Positions 16,027 through 23,561 of a stretch of 35,325 nucleotides of DNA are shown piece after piece. A program made the position numbers and the translations under genes. Source of the stretch: Nocardioides sp. Its GTDB lineage: Bacteria > Actinomycetota > Actinomycetes > Propionibacteriales > Nocardioidaceae. The stretch spans positions 1 to 35,325 of the forward strand of contig NZ_JAEMSS010000022.1 of the NCBI RefSeq assembly GCF_016462705.1, given 5' to 3'. The notes under the pieces are model-generated. The model was not told the origin of the DNA. It worked only from the letters and a program-made list of their open reading frames with translations, and searched no databases. Within the stretch, counting starts at the first letter, position 1, and the number at the start of each line of letters is the position of its first letter.

Positions 16027-16263
16027 ATGGTCGTCCAGGCCTACATCCTCATCCAGACCGACGTCGGCAAGGCCGCCGAGGTGGCCACGGCCATCGCCCA
16101 GGTCAAGGGCGTGACGATGGCCGAGGACGTCACCGGCCCCTACGACGTGATCGTCCGTGCCGAGGCCCGCAACGTGGACGAGCTGGGCAAGCTGGTCGTC
16201 GCCAAGGTGCAGACGCTCGACGGGATCACCCGCACGCTCACCTGCCCCGTGGTGCACATCTGA
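16027..16263 (+). CDS. Stand-alone Lrp/AsnC ligand-binding (RAM) domain protein
   Basis: A 78-residue protein consisting only of the C-terminal effector domain of Lrp/AsnC regulators. It has the beta-alpha-beta fold signature: YILIQTDVGKAAEVATAI, then VKGVTMAEDVTGPYDVIVRAEA and a final strand TLTCPVVHI. No helix-turn-helix is present, so it cannot bind DNA by itself; such proteins form dimers and higher oligomers that bind amino acids. The ATG at 16027 has GGGAGAG six bases upstream; an in-frame TTG eight codons earlier lacks one. The D-Ala-D-Ala-ligase-like gene begins eight bases later, so the pair are probably cotranscribed, which hints at an amino-acid-sensing role (inference). Confidence 0.88.
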   Translation: MVVQAYILIQTDVGKAAEVATAIAQVKGVTMAEDVTGPYDVIVRAEARNVDELGKLVVAKVQTLDGITRTLTCPVVHI

Positions 16264-16271
16264 ACGCGCCC

Positions 16272-17234
16272 TTGGTCACCGAGGGGGACCTGCCGGGCCC
16301 GGTCGCGGTGATCGCCGGCGGGCTGAGCCACGAGCGCGACGTCTCGCTGGCCAGCGGCCGCAACCTGGTCCGCGAGCTCCGCTCGGTCGGCGTCGAGGCA
16401 CATGCCTACGACTTCGACCGGCAGCTGCTGAGCACCCTCGAGCGGGACAAGGTCGTGGCCGCCCTGCCCGCGCTGCACGGCGCGCTCGGCGAGGACGGGG
16501 AGATCCAGACCCTCCTCGAGCTGATCGGCCTGCCCTACGTCGGCACGCACAGCCACGCCTGCCGGGTGGCCTACGACAAGGGCACGGCCCGCGAGCTGCT
16601 GCGTCGCGCCGGGATCCCGGTCCCCGACAGCGTCGGGCTCTCCGCGCAGACCTTCCGCGACATCGGCGCCTCCGCCCTGATGGAGCACGTCATGCACCGG
16701 CTCGGTGAACGCGTGGTCGTGAAGCCGACCCGGGGCGGCAGCGCCTTGGGCATCTCGGGGGTGGACGGGCTGGCCGCGCTCCCGTCCGCGCTGGTCGAGA
16801 CCTACGCCTATTGCGAGGACGCGCTCATCGAGCGCTTCCACGACGGCGTGGACGTGAGCGTCGTGGTCCTCGAGTCCGACGACGGCCTGAGGTCGCTGAT
16901 GCCGGTGGCGATCGAGTACGAGAAGGGCCACGAGTTCGACTTCAGCGCCCGCTACACCGCCGAGTTTGTCGGCCTGACCCGTCCGGACCTGCCGGAGGAC
17001 CAGCTGGACCGGCTCGGCGAGGTCGCCCGCGACGCCCACCGCACCCTGGGCCTGCGTGACGTCTCCCGCTCGGACTTCATCGTCGACATGGACGGCTCGT
17101 TCGTCCTGCTCGAGACCGCGATCACCCCAGGTACGACGGAGACCTCGGTCTTCCCGTTCGCCTGCACCGCCAGCGGCACGACGCTCGGCCAGGTCGCCCG
17201 CGACCTCCTGGCCCGCGCGGTCCGCGCCGGCTGA
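16272..17234 (+). CDS. D-alanine--D-alanine ligase-like ATP-grasp protein
   Basis: A Ddl-family protein of about 320 residues. The start is uncertain; the TTG at 16272 leaves the first strand (PVAVIAGGLSHERDVSL) intact, while a GTG at 16308 would cut into it. The N-terminal glycine motif with its Glu, the GxLGEDGxIQ segment, VVKPTRGGSALGIS, the Tyr of FDFSARYT and the SRSDF Arg/Asp are present. In the final metal site the usual E-x-N reads E-T-A (LLETAITPG), so the Asn that binds Mg in E. coli DdlB (Asn272) is replaced by Ala, and the Lys before the omega-loop Tyr is Arg. A true ddl lies downstream on the opposite strand, so this copy may have another substrate or be inactive. It follows the Lrp-like gene by eight bases. 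Confidence 0.85.
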   Translation: MVTEGDLPGPVAVIAGGLSHERDVSLASGRNLVRELRSVGVEAHAYDFDRQLLSTLERDKVVAALPALHGALGEDGEIQTLLELIGLPYVGTHSHACRVAYDKGTARELLRRAGIPVPDSVGLSAQTFRDIGASALMEHVMHRLGERVVVKPTRGGSALGISGVDGLAALPSALVETYAYCEDALIERFHDGVDVSVVVLESDDGLRSLMPVAIEYEKGHEFDFSARYTAEFVGLTRPDLPEDQLDRLGEVARDAHRTLGLRDVSRSDFIVDMDGSFVLLETAITPGTTETSVFPFACTASGTTLGQVARDLLARAVRAG

Positions 17235-17246
17235 CCACGGGGCGGA

Positions 17247-17328
17247 GTCCCCGGAGATCCGGGGACCCTGGCGCTTCTGCACCGAGATCTCGGTGCAGAA
17301 GTGACGGACTGGCCTGATCTCCGGGGAC
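17247..17328. terminator. Nested palindromes between two convergent ligase genes
   Basis: An inner 28-base perfect palindrome (17274-17301, CTTCTGCACCGAGA and its complement) sits inside an outer 13-bp inverted repeat (GTCCCCGGAGATC at 17247-17259 and its complement at 17316-17328). The left outer arm can also fold with adjacent sequence (TCCCCGG-AGAT-CCGGGGA). The element fills nearly all of the 105-base gap and probably ends transcription from both sides. Confidence 0.65.
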
Positions 17329-17339
17329 CCCGCCGCCGG

Positions 17340-18455
17340 TCACCGGAGGCCGGTGGGCCGCTCCAGCGCGAGCTGGATGAGCTCGTCGATGAGGTCGGGG
17401 TAGGCCAGGCCGGACGCCTCCCAGAGCTTGGGGTACATCGAGATCGGGGTGAAGCCCGGCATGGTGTTGATCTCGTTGAGGACCACCTGGCCGTCCGGGG
17501 CGACGAACGTGTCGACGCGGGCGATGCCCTCGGCACCCACGGCCTCGAACGCCTGGACCGCGAGGTCGCGCACCCGGTCGCTCACCGCCGGTGGCACGTC
17601 CGCGGGGATGTCCAGGCGCGCGGTGTCGTCCTCGATGTACTTCGCCTCGAAGTCGTAGAACTGGCCGTCGGCGTCGACCACGATCTCGCCCACCACGGAC
17701 GCCCGCGGGGCCGTGCCGCCGCGGCCGCCCAGCACGGCGCACTCGATCTCCCGGCCCTCGAGGCCCTCCTCCACGAGCACCTTGGGGTCGTGGACCTGGG
17801 CGTCCTCCACGGCTCGGTCGAGATCGGCGAGGTCGTCGACGCGGGTGACACCGAGGGACGAGCCGGCCCGGGCCGGCTTGACGAAGACCGGGAGCCGCAG
17901 CTCCTTGACCTTCGTGAGCACGTCCTCGCGCCGCTGGGACCAGTCCCGCGGGGTGACCACCACGTAAGGCCCCACCGGGAGCCCGTGGGAGGCGAAGACC
18001 AGCTTCATGTAGTGCTTGTCCATGCCGACCGCGGACGCGAGCACGCCGGAGCCGACGTAGCGGACGTCGGCGAGCTCCAGCAGACCCTGCACCGTGCCGT
18101 CCTCACCGAACGGCCCGTGCAGGACGGGGAAGACGACGTCGACCTGGGCCAGCACCTCGGGGACCGAGCCGGCCTCCAGCACCTGCAGCTGGGGGCCGTC
18201 CGCGGAGGAAGAGAGCACGACCTCCGACCCCGATCCCGCGGTCACCTCGGGCAGCCGTCCGGAGCGCAGCTCCCACACCGCCGGGTCGTCGGAGGCCACG
18301 ACCCACTGGCCGCTCCTGGTGATGCCGACCGGGATCACGTCGTACTTGTCGCGGTCGATCGCCTTGAGCACGCCGGCCGCGGTGGCGGCCGAGATCGCAT
18401 GCTCGCCGGATCGTCCACCGAACAGCAGTGCCACCCGGACCTTGGCGTCGTTCAT
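17340..18455 (-). CDS. ddl: D-alanine--D-alanine ligase
   Basis: A 371-residue ATP-grasp ligase that makes the D-Ala-D-Ala dipeptide for peptidoglycan precursors in the cytoplasm. Visible motifs are LFGGRSGEHAIS (11-22), HGPFGEDGTVQGLLEL, VFVKPARAGSSLGV, FYDFEAKYIED (omega loop with the catalytic Tyr), RVDTFV, and the intact metal site LNEINTMPGFTPIS with the E-x-N lost in the paralogue next door. The ATG at 18455 follows the murF stop by 11 bases with AGGA as ribosome site, so murF and ddl form one operon and supply consecutive steps: Ddl makes the dipeptide that MurF attaches. Confidence 0.97.
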   Translation of the reverse strand: MNDAKVRVALLFGGRSGEHAISAATAAGVLKAIDRDKYDVIPVGITRSGQWVVASDDPAVWELRSGRLPEVTAGSGSEVVLSSSADGPQLQVLEAGSVPEVLAQVDVVFPVLHGPFGEDGTVQGLLELADVRYVGSGVLASAVGMDKHYMKLVFASHGLPVGPYVVVTPRDWSQRREDVLTKVKELRLPVFVKPARAGSSLGVTRVDDLADLDRAVEDAQVHDPKVLVEEGLEGREIECAVLGGRGGTAPRASVVGEIVVDADGQFYDFEAKYIEDDTARLDIPADVPPAVSDRVRDLAVQAFEAVGAEGIARVDTFVAPDGQVVLNEINTMPGFTPISMYPKLWEASGLAYPDLIDELIQLALERPTGLR

Positions 18456-18466
18456 GTGGTCCTACG

Positions 18467-19840
18467 CTACTGAAGCGCCGCCGCGACCTCGTCGAGGCGC
18501 GCACCCCGGGAGGCCTTGACGAGAACTGCGTCACCCTCGCCCAGGTGCTCGCGGAGCCAGGCGATGGCGGCCTCGTTGTCGTCGACGAAGACGCTCGGCG
18601 TGCCCGCCTCCACGGCACCGGCGTGGATGCCGTGCGCCTCGGCACCGACCACGAGGAGCTGGTCGACCCGCCCCGCGGCGTACTCCCCCAGCTCGTGGTG
18701 GCTGGACGCGCTGTCGGCACCGAGCTCCCGCATCACCCCGAGCACGGCGACGGTGCGCCGGACCGCGGCGTCCTCGCCGATCGAGGCCAGCGCGTCGATC
18801 CCCGCCCGCATCGACTCGGGGTTGGCGTTGTAGGAGTCGTCGACCAGCAGCACGCCGTCGGGGAGCTCGTGCAGCTCCATCCGCCACTTCGACAGCGAGG
18901 CGACCCGGGCGAGCGACTCGGCCACCTGCTCCAGGGACACCCCGACGGCGAGGGCGGCCGCGGCGGCCGCGGCGGCGTTCAGCGCCTGGTGGGCACCGAC
19001 GAGCTGCAGCGTCAGGTCCACCCGCGCCTCGGCGCTGGTGAGCGTGAACGTCGGTCGCCCGAGCCGGTCCAGAGTGACGTCCGTGAGCCGGACGTCGGCG
19101 TCGCCGGTGCCGAAGGTGAGCACCCGTCCCGGCGCCAGGGCCGCCATCGCGGAGACCCGCTCGTCGTCGGCGTTCAGCACCGCGACTCCCCCGGCCGGTA
19201 GGGCCGCGACCAGCTCGCCCTTGGCCTCGGCGATCGCCTCGCGGGAGCCGAACTCGCCCAGGTGGGCGGTCCCGACGTTGAGCACGACCGACACGTCGGG
19301 CGCGACCAAGTCGGTGAGCTCGGTGAGGTGCCCACGCCCGCGGGCGCCCATCTCGAGGACGAGGTAACGGGTGGCCTGGTCGACGCGCAGTGCGGTGAGC
19401 GGCATGCCCAGCTCGTTGTTGAAGGACCCGTGGGTCGCGACCGTCGGGCCGGCACCGGCGAGCACCGCGGCCAGCAGGTCCTTGGTCGACGTCTTGCCCT
19501 GGGACCCGGTCAGGGCGACCACGGTCGGGCGGCCGTCGCGGCGCACCTGCGCGACGACGTACGACGCCAGCCGCTGGAGTGCCGCCTGCGGCTCCGCGAC
19601 CACGACCGTCGGCAGCTCCGTCGCGCGGGTGCCGAGCACCGCGACCGCCCCGTGGGCCGCGGCCTGCGGCACGTGGTCGTGGCCGTCGGCGTGCTCGCCG
19701 ACGAACGCCACGAAAAGCCCGCCCGGGCCGGCCTCCCGCCCGTCGATGACGACCGGTCCGGAGACGACCACCTCGGTGCCGTCGCCCTCGACCCGTCCAC
19801 CGACGACCTCGGCGACGACGTCGAGTGGCAGCGGGATCAC
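18467..19840 (-). CDS. murF: UDP-N-acetylmuramoyl-tripeptide--D-alanyl-D-alanine ligase
   Basis: A 457-residue Mur ligase that adds D-Ala-D-Ala to UDP-MurNAc-tripeptide. The N-terminal domain has [23 protein letters not shown], the P-loop is [10 protein letters not shown] (111-120), followed by [23 protein letters not shown], the [11 protein letters not shown] segment that defines MurF, and [14 protein letters not shown] at the end. The start is GTG at 19840 with a -10 element six bases upstream, so the transcript is probably leaderless. It is paired with ddl rather than lying in a division/cell-wall cluster, where actinobacterial murF usually is; whether another murF exists cannot be seen here. 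Confidence 0.95.
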   Translation of the reverse strand: MIPLPLDVVAEVVGGRVEGDGTEVVVSGPVVIDGREAGPGGLFVAFVGEHADGHDHVPQAAAHGAVAVLGTRATELPTVVVAEPQAALQRLASYVVAQVRRDGRPTVVALTGSQGKTSTKDLLAAVLAGAGPTVATHGSFNNELGMPLTALRVDQATRYLVLEMGARGRGHLTELTDLVAPDVSVVLNVGTAHLGEFGSREAIAEAKGELVAALPAGGVAVLNADDERVSAMAALAPGRVLTFGTGDADVRLTDVTLDRLGRPTFTLTSAEARVDLTLQLVGAHQALNAAAAAAAALAVGVSLEQVAESLARVASLSKWRMELHELPDGVLLVDDSYNANPESMRAGIDALASIGEDAAVRRTVAVLGVMRELGADSASSHHELGEYAAGRVDQLLVVGAEAHGIHAGAVEAGTPSVFVDDNEAAIAWLREHLGEGDAVLVKASRGARLDEVAAALQ

Positions 19841-19846
19841 CCGGCA

Positions 19847-19856
19847 ACCCTAAGGT
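19847..19856. promoter_or_regulatory. Overlapping divergent -10 elements driving two leaderless genes
   Basis: ACCCTAAGGT holds TAGGGT on the minus strand (19852-19847), six bases before the murF GTG, and TAAGGT on the plus strand (19851-19856), seven bases before the ATG at 19864. The two hexamers share two bases, and both predicted start sites coincide with start codons. The whole intergenic gap is 23 bases. Confidence 0.6.
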
Positions 19857-19863
19857 TGGCGGC

Positions 19864-20934
19864 ATGGCCGAACCGCTCCGACCCGCCACCCGCGCCGTGC
19901 ACGCCGGCCGGCCGCCGCACGACCCCGACCAGCCGCTCAGCACCCCGATCACGATGGCTTCGACGTACGTCGCGGGAGGCGACCGCGAGTACGGCCGCAC
20001 GGGGAACCCCACGTGGCAGGCCTTCGAGGCGGCGCTCGGCGACCTGGAGGGAGGCCGGGCGCTGGCGTTCTCGTCGGGACTGGCCGCGGTGTCCACGGTG
20101 CTCGGCCTGGTGGCGCACGGAGCCACCGTCGTCGCCCCCCGGGTCTCCTACAACGGGACGCTGCTCCAGCTGGCCGACCTCGAGTCCCGCGGCCGGGTGG
20201 TGACCAACCTGATCGAGGCCGAGGACACCGACGGATTCGTCAAGGCGATGGACGACGACGTCGCGCTGGTGTGGCTGGAGTCCCCCACCAACCCGTCGCT
20301 GGAGCTGAGCGACATCGCCACCATCGCCGCCGCGGCCCACGAGGCCGGCGCGTCGGTGGTCGTCGACAACACGTTCGCCACTCCCCTGCTCCAGCAGCCG
20401 CTCGGCCTCGGCGCCGACATCGTGGTGCACTCGGCGACCAAGCTCATCGGCGGTCACAGCGACCTGCTCATGGGGGCGGTCGTGGTCGGCGACGACGCGC
20501 TCTGGGAGGTCCTCAAGGGGCGTAGGGACCTCCAGGGCGCCATCCCCGGCACCCTCGAGGCCTGGCTGGCGCTGCGGGGCCTGCGGACCCTGCACCTGCG
20601 GGTCGAGCGCGCCCAGGCCAACGCCGCCGAGCTCGCCCGGCGGCTCGCGGACCACCCGGCCGTCGCCGAGGTGCGCTACCCGGGCTTCGGCGCGATGGTG
20701 TCGGTCCTGGTCGCCGGCGGCCCGGACGCGGCGGACCGGGTGTGCGGCTCGACCCGGTTGTGGATCTACACGACGTCCCTCGGTGGCGTGGAGTCCACGC
20801 TCGAACGCCGCCGCCGCTGGGCGCACGAGCCGAAGGAGGTCCCGGACAACCTGGTGCGGCTCTCGGTCGGCATCGAGGACGTCGAGGACCTGTGGGCGGA
20901 CCTGGGCGCGGCGCTGGACGGCACCGCTGGTTGA
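19864..20934 (+). CDS. Cystathionine gamma-lyase/synthase family PLP enzyme
   Basis: A 356-residue enzyme of the Cys/Met-metabolism PLP family, acting in trans-sulfuration. Seen: the phosphate-binding YGRTGNPT (43-50), SSGLAAVSTVL, SYNGT with the ring-stacking Tyr, VVDNTFATPLLQQPL with Asp168, the PLP lysine Lys193 in HSATKLIGGHSD, SLGGVEST, and VRLSVGIED. Gamma-synthase and gamma-lyase cannot be told apart with confidence. After RYPG (272) the usual loop of about 15-20 residues (xLPSHPxHxLAxxQM in relatives) is missing and the sequence goes directly to FGAMVSVLV, which accounts for the short length. The ATG at 19864 is probably leaderless. The TGA lies at the edge of an intergenic repeat. 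Confidence 0.9.
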   Translation: MAEPLRPATRAVHAGRPPHDPDQPLSTPITMASTYVAGGDREYGRTGNPTWQAFEAALGDLEGGRALAFSSGLAAVSTVLGLVAHGATVVAPRVSYNGTLLQLADLESRGRVVTNLIEAEDTDGFVKAMDDDVALVWLESPTNPSLELSDIATIAAAAHEAGASVVVDNTFATPLLQQPLGLGADIVVHSATKLIGGHSDLLMGAVVVGDDALWEVLKGRRDLQGAIPGTLEAWLALRGLRTLHLRVERAQANAAELARRLADHPAVAEVRYPGFGAMVSVLVAGGPDAADRVCGSTRLWIYTTSLGGVESTLERRRRWAHEPKEVPDNLVRLSVGIEDVEDLWADLGAALDGTAG

Positions 20935-21064
20935 GGACGGCGCGCTAGCGCCTGTCTCGAAACCTCGCGAGCCGACGCTGGTACTCGCCTGGCGGCGGTT
21001 CAGTCGGGTGCCTTCGCTGCGGAGGTTTCGAGAGGGCGCCAGCACGCCTCCTCGACCACCGAGG
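20924..21064. repeat. Inverted pair of about 41-base intergenic repeat units
   Basis: Two similar units face each other: 20924-20966 (GCTGGTTGAGGACGGCGCGC ... TCTCGAAACCTC) and 21022-21064 (GAGGTTTCGAGA ... CCTCCTCGACCACCGAGG). Their inner ends are a perfect 12-bp inverted repeat and the outer parts align with few changes. The element fills the gap between convergent genes, and the left unit includes the stop codon of the PLP enzyme. The style recalls repeats I remember from Nocardioides genomes. Confidence 0.65.
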
Positions 21065-21070
21065 TGTGGG

Positions 21071-22084
21071 TCACTCCGTCTCCGATTTCGTCTCCCGCGC
21101 CAGGATGTCGTCCATCATCTCGTTGGCCGTCATCCGGCCGGCGACGACGTCGTCGACGTACTGCGCCACCGGCGCGTCGACACCGGACTGCTCGGCCAGC
21201 GCCCGCAGCGACGAGCAGGACTTGGCGCCCTCGGCGACCTGGCGGGTCGAGGCGTAGATCTCCTCGGTCGTCATGCCCTGGCCGAGCTTCTCGCCGAAGC
21301 TGCGGTTGCGCGACAGTGGTGACGAGCAGGTCGCGACCAGGTCGCCGAGCCCGGCGAGCCCCATCAGGGTCAGCGGGTTGGCACCGAGGGCCATCGCCAG
21401 CCGGGCGGTCTCGGCCAGGCCCCGGGTGATGACGGAGGCGGTGGTGTTGTCACCGAACCCCAGCCCGACCGCCATGCCGACCGCCAGGCCGACGACGTTC
21501 TTGTAGGCACCGCCCAGCTCGCAGCCGAGCACGTCGGTGCTCGTGTAGGGCCGGAACGCCGGCGAGTGGCAGCGGTCCTGGAGCATCCTGGCGACGTCCT
21601 CGTCCGCGCAGGCCACCACCGACGCGGCCGGCTCACGCTGCGCGATCTCCTTCGCCAGGTTGGGTCCGCTGATCACGGCGACCCGCTCGGGTCCCGCGCC
21701 GGTCACCTCCGCGATCACCTCGCTCATCCGCTTGAGCGTGCCGAGCTCGACCCCCTTCATCAGGGAGACCATGACCGCGTCCGTCGGGATGTGCGGCGCC
21801 CACTCCTCGAGGTTGCCGCGCAGTGTCTGGGACGGCGTGGCGAGGATGACGATGTCGGCACCGTGCGCGGCCTTCTCCACGTCGTGGGTCGCGGACACCG
21901 CCGGCGGGAGCTCGATGCCGGGCAGGTAGTCGGAGTTCTCGCGGGACTCGTTGATGTCCTTGGCGACCTCCTCGCGGCGTGCCCAGATCGTCACGTCGTT
22001 GCCGCCGTCGGCCAGCACGATCGAGAACGCGGTCCCCCACGACCCCGCTCCGAAGACGGCGATCTTGCCCAGCGAGGTGGTCAT
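21071..22084 (-). CDS. gpsA: Glycerol-3-phosphate dehydrogenase [NAD(P)+]
   Basis: A 337-residue enzyme that reduces dihydroxyacetone phosphate to sn-glycerol 3-phosphate, the backbone for phospholipids. The Rossmann motif [10 protein letters not shown] is at residues 11-20; [17 protein letters not shown] with the catalytic-region Lys, [24 protein letters not shown] and [19 protein letters not shown] are family signatures. The ATG at 22084 overlaps the plsC stop by four bases (ATGA), so translation is coupled. The longer frame reaching 23314 is not coding: it crosses plsC and cofC. Confidence 0.97.
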   Translation of the reverse strand: MTTSLGKIAVFGAGSWGTAFSIVLADGGNDVTIWARREEVAKDINESRENSDYLPGIELPPAVSATHDVEKAAHGADIVILATPSQTLRGNLEEWAPHIPTDAVMVSLMKGVELGTLKRMSEVIAEVTGAGPERVAVISGPNLAKEIAQREPAASVVACADEDVARMLQDRCHSPAFRPYTSTDVLGCELGGAYKNVVGLAVGMAVGLGFGDNTTASVITRGLAETARLAMALGANPLTLMGLAGLGDLVATCSSPLSRNRSFGEKLGQGMTTEEIYASTRQVAEGAKSCSSLRALAEQSGVDAPVAQYVDDVVAGRMTANEMMDDILARETKSETE

Positions 22085-22860
22085 CTGCGGCCCTTCTTGT
22101 CGGGGAACTTGCGCGGGTTGCCGATCGGCGCGACGCCCGCCGCGCGCGGGTCGAAGCGGGTGGCGGGTGGTTCCTCGCCCCGGACCTCCGCGACCAGCGC
22201 GGTGATGGCGTCCATGATCCGGGTGGTGGCCTCGGTGACAGCGGCCGCCGTGTGCTCGCGGGCGACGAGGTCGCTCAGGTCGACCGGGTCGCCGACCTTC
22301 ATCGTGATCGTCTTGCGCGGGAACAGGTCCGGCTTCGTCGCGTAGGGCGCGAGCAGCTCGTGCGCCCCCCACTGGCCGACCGGGACGACCGGGCACCCGG
22401 TCTCGAGGGCGATCCGCGCGGCCCCGGTCTTGCCGGTCATCGGCCAGCTGCCCGGGTCGCGGGTGATCGTCCCCTCCGGGTAGACCACGACGCACTCGCC
22501 GGCGCGGACCGCGGCCACCGCCGCGTCGTAGGCACCGAGGGCGTTCCTGCTCATCCGCTCGACCGGGATCTGGCCCGCGGAGCGCAGGAAGGCGCCGAGC
22601 GCCCGGTTCCTGAAGAGCCCGGACTTCGCGAGGTAGCGCGGGATCCGCCCGTGGTCCCACAGGAGGTGTGCCGCGGTCAGCGGGTCGACGTGCGAGACGT
22701 GGTTGAGCACCACCAGGCACCCGCCGCTCGCCGGGATCTTGTGCCCGTCGATCCAGTGCGGCCTGGTGGTCGCGAGGAGTGCGGGCCGGACGATCGCCAC
22801 CCCCAGCCCGAAGGCCCAGCCCCGGGGCTCCGAGTTGCGCCGCACACGCCGGACTGCCAC
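22081..22860 (-). CDS. plsC: 1-acyl-sn-glycerol-3-phosphate acyltransferase family protein
   Basis: A 259-residue PlsC-type acyltransferase acting at the inner membrane face, normally adding the second acyl chain to lysophosphatidic acid. The catalytic NHVSHVD (53-59) is the HxxxxD motif, and YPEGTITRD (127-135) is the acceptor-phosphate motif; PVVPVGQWG follows. A hydrophobic N-terminal helix is weak, as usual in this group. The GTG at 22860 has TAGCCT six bases upstream, suggesting a leaderless transcript. The four-base overlap with gpsA joins two consecutive lipid steps in one operon. Confidence 0.92.
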   Translation of the reverse strand: MAVRRVRRNSEPRGWAFGLGVAIVRPALLATTRPHWIDGHKIPASGGCLVVLNHVSHVDPLTAAHLLWDHGRIPRYLAKSGLFRNRALGAFLRSAGQIPVERMSRNALGAYDAAVAAVRAGECVVVYPEGTITRDPGSWPMTGKTGAARIALETGCPVVPVGQWGAHELLAPYATKPDLFPRKTITMKVGDPVDLSDLVAREHTAAAVTEATTRIMDAITALVAEVRGEEPPATRFDPRAAGVAPIGNPRKFPDKKGRR

Positions 22861-22866
22861 GCGCGC

Positions 22867-22872
22867 AGGCTA
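22867..22872 (-). promoter_or_regulatory. -10 element of a leaderless plsC-gpsA transcript
   Basis: TAGCCT on the minus strand ends six bases before the GTG at 22860, the distance expected when transcription starts at the first base of the start codon. No ribosome site precedes that GTG. Confidence 0.5.
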
Positions 22873-22904
22873 CCCCTGTCGCATCAGTGCGAGGATCACC
22901 CGCG

Positions 22905-23534
22905 ATGTACGTCGTCCTGGTGCCCGTCAAGCCGCCCGCTGTCGGCAAGTCCCGGCTGGCCGAGCTGGGCGACCGCGACCGGCGAGACCTGGCCGCGGCG
23001 ATCGCGCTCGACACGGTGGAGGCCTGCCGCGCCGCGACCCTGGTCGGCGAGGTCCTGGCGATCACCGACGACGCCGGGTTCGCCGCGGAGCTGGTCGCGA
23101 TCGGGTGCGCGACGATCCCCGACGGGACCAGCGGGGACCTCAACGGCACCCTGCGCCTGGCCGCCGCGGAGGCGCGCCGGCGCTGGCCGGACCTGGTGCC
23201 GGTCGCGGTGCTGGGCGACCTGCCCGCGCTGCGCCCGGCCGAGCTCGACTCGGCCCTGCGTGGCGTCGAGCCCGGTGAGGCGGCGTACGTCGTGGACGCC
23301 GACGGCTGGGGCACGACGCTCTACACCGCCCCCTACGACGACTTCCGTCCCAGCTTCGGGACCGGGTCGGCCGCGGCCCACGACGCGGTCGCGCGCCGGC
23401 TCCGCGATGCCGCACCGGGACTCCGACGTGACGTGGACGACCTCGCCGACCTCCGGGCCGCGTGGGCGCTCGGCGTCGGACCGCGGACACGCCGACGGGC
23501 CGCCCCCCTGCTGGGAGACGGCCCGTCGGACTGA
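22905..23534 (+). CDS. cofC: 2-phospho-L-lactate / phosphoenolpyruvate guanylyltransferase
   Basis: A 209-residue CofC/FbiD protein of the nucleotidyltransferase fold, which activates phosphoenolpyruvate or 2-phospholactate with GTP in coenzyme F420 synthesis. Seen: [21 protein letters not shown], the GT-A-like N-terminal strand and substrate lysines; [21 protein letters not shown]; and [13 protein letters not shown] with the metal-binding Asp. In actinobacteria the substrate is thought to be phosphoenolpyruvate (family knowledge). The ATG at 22905 has GAGGAT upstream. It is divergent from plsC and stands alone; other F420 genes are not in the window. The last codons form a 10-bp inverted repeat. 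Confidence 0.92.
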   Translation: MYVVLVPVKPPAVGKSRLAELGDRDRRDLAAAIALDTVEACRAATLVGEVLAITDDAGFAAELVAIGCATIPDGTSGDLNGTLRLAAAEARRRWPDLVPVAVLGDLPALRPAELDSALRGVEPGEAAYVVDADGWGTTLYTAPYDDFRPSFGTGSAAAHDAVARRLRDAAPGLRRDVDDLADLRAAWALGVGPRTRRRAAPLLGDGPSD

Positions 23535-23552
23535 GAGCCGAGCAAGCTCGGC
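23492..23552. terminator. Two hairpins between convergent cofC and hup
   Basis: CCGACGGGCC (23492-23501) and its complement at 23520-23529 lie in the last codons of cofC. A second hairpin, GCCGAG-CAAG-CTCGGC at 23537-23552, fills the gap before the hup stop. Either may end transcription from both sides. Confidence 0.5.
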
Positions 23553-23561
23553 GTGCGCTGC

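Noticed and set aside
22085-23314. Upstream extension of gpsA to 747 codons
   Set aside because: It overlaps plsC and cofC, both of which carry intact catalytic motifs.
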